From DASPUI01 sp035622995 (GTDB lineage Bacteria; Verrucomicrobiota; Verrucomicrobiia; Chthoniobacterales; UBA10450), in the NCBI GenBank assembly GCA_035622995.1, contig DASPUI010000022.1, positions 1-5,664 on the forward strand: a stretch of DNA of 5,664 bases, read 5' to 3'. Position numbers and translations under genes: made by a program. Under the pieces are notes generated by a model, which saw only the letters and a list, made by a program, of their open reading frames with translations, was not told the origin of the DNA and made no database searches. This document shows positions 5,526 through 5,664 of the stretch, piece after piece (within the stretch, counting starts at the first letter, position 1; each line of letters opens with the position of its first letter).

Positions 5526-5664
5526 GAGTTAATGGCAACGGTGCAATAGAAGAGATATGCTGATGCTGCCATCAGAAAAGGCGAGGAACAAAGTCCCGGC
5601 ATAATGCGACGACGGTACAATGACATGAGGATGTGTCCAAGCCCATTGGTGAACATGAGGACAG
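5465..5664 (-). CDS. Cassette-encoded membrane protein, C-terminal part, HXXEE-like (cut by window edge)
   Basis: The frame is open from the right edge to a TGA at 5467-5465. The visible part reads MFTNGLGHILMSLYRRRIMPG, after which comes a hydrophobic stretch (LCSSPFLMAASAYLFYCTVA). The arrangement N-G-x-x-H-x-x-x-S-x-x-x-RR-x-x-PG followed by a final membrane span resembles the end of HXXEE-domain membrane proteins; this is by eye and only moderately sure. The start codon, and any HXXEE motif, would lie outside the window. The last ~20 residues (NQTLEPTPDRREIPVLSL) are encoded by the attC itself, so they are probably a by-product of read-through into the recombination site. A competing frame on the same strand (ending in LLLHRCH) stops six bases before the R'' box, the more usual cassette layout, but its translation looks less like a protein. 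Confidence 0.55.
   Translation of the reverse strand, partial: VLMFTNGLGHILMSLYRRRIMPGLCSSPFLMAASAYLFYCTVAINSPNQTLEPTPDRREIPVLSL

Noticed and set aside
1..5664. CRISPR arrays, tRNA or rRNA genes, transposases
   Set aside because: I saw no regularly spaced direct repeats, no tRNA-like cloverleaf segments, no rRNA sequence and no transposase motifs on either strand.

Overview
The window looks like a piece of a Verrucomicrobia-like chromosome of moderate GC content, possibly from a soil Chthoniobacterales relative. This placement is an inference. It rests on the general look of the proteins, in particular a short coiled-coil protein beginning MKSAYELAMERL of a kind I associate with that phylum, and no rRNA or phylogenetic marker is present to confirm it. 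Reading-frame density is high and most genes lack strong Shine-Dalgarno sequences.

Positions 1-4630 are ordinary chromosome. A minus-strand pair comes first: an acidic protein cut by the left edge (1-263) and rlmN, the radical-SAM rRNA/tRNA adenine C2 methyltransferase (317-1393). Divergent from these are a small predicted lipoprotein (1479-1673) and a multi-span membrane protein that resembles the Mpv17/PMP22 family (1692-2414). This pair converges on a HAD-superfamily phosphatase (2430-3212, minus). A 94-residue coiled-coil protein (3313-3597, plus) diverges from the phosphatase and converges on a membrane fatty-acid desaturase with three histidine boxes (3656-4630, minus).

The most interesting part is the right end, 4726-5664, which I read as the distal end of an integron gene-cassette array on the minus strand. 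A 125-bp imperfect palindrome at 5401-5525 has the architecture of an attC recombination site: R'' box GCCTAAC, R' box GTTAGGT, internal L boxes with the usual one-base asymmetry, and a long imperfect central stem. It separates the tail of one cassette gene (5465-5664, a membrane protein resembling the HXXEE family) from a second cassette gene (4814-5398, a single-span membrane protein) whose ATG lies two bases after the R' box. The second gene's last codons lie in a second attC-like palindrome (4726-4830). That site has a good R'' box (ACCTAAC) and an 11-bp stem with one bulged base, but its R' box is GAAAGGC instead of GTTRRRY, so it looks decayed. The orientation predicts that attI and any integrase gene lie beyond the right edge; if none exists, the locus is an integrase-less attC cluster.

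There is no gene-free stretch over 300 bases. The longest non-coding interval is 4631-4813, most of which is the decayed attC.
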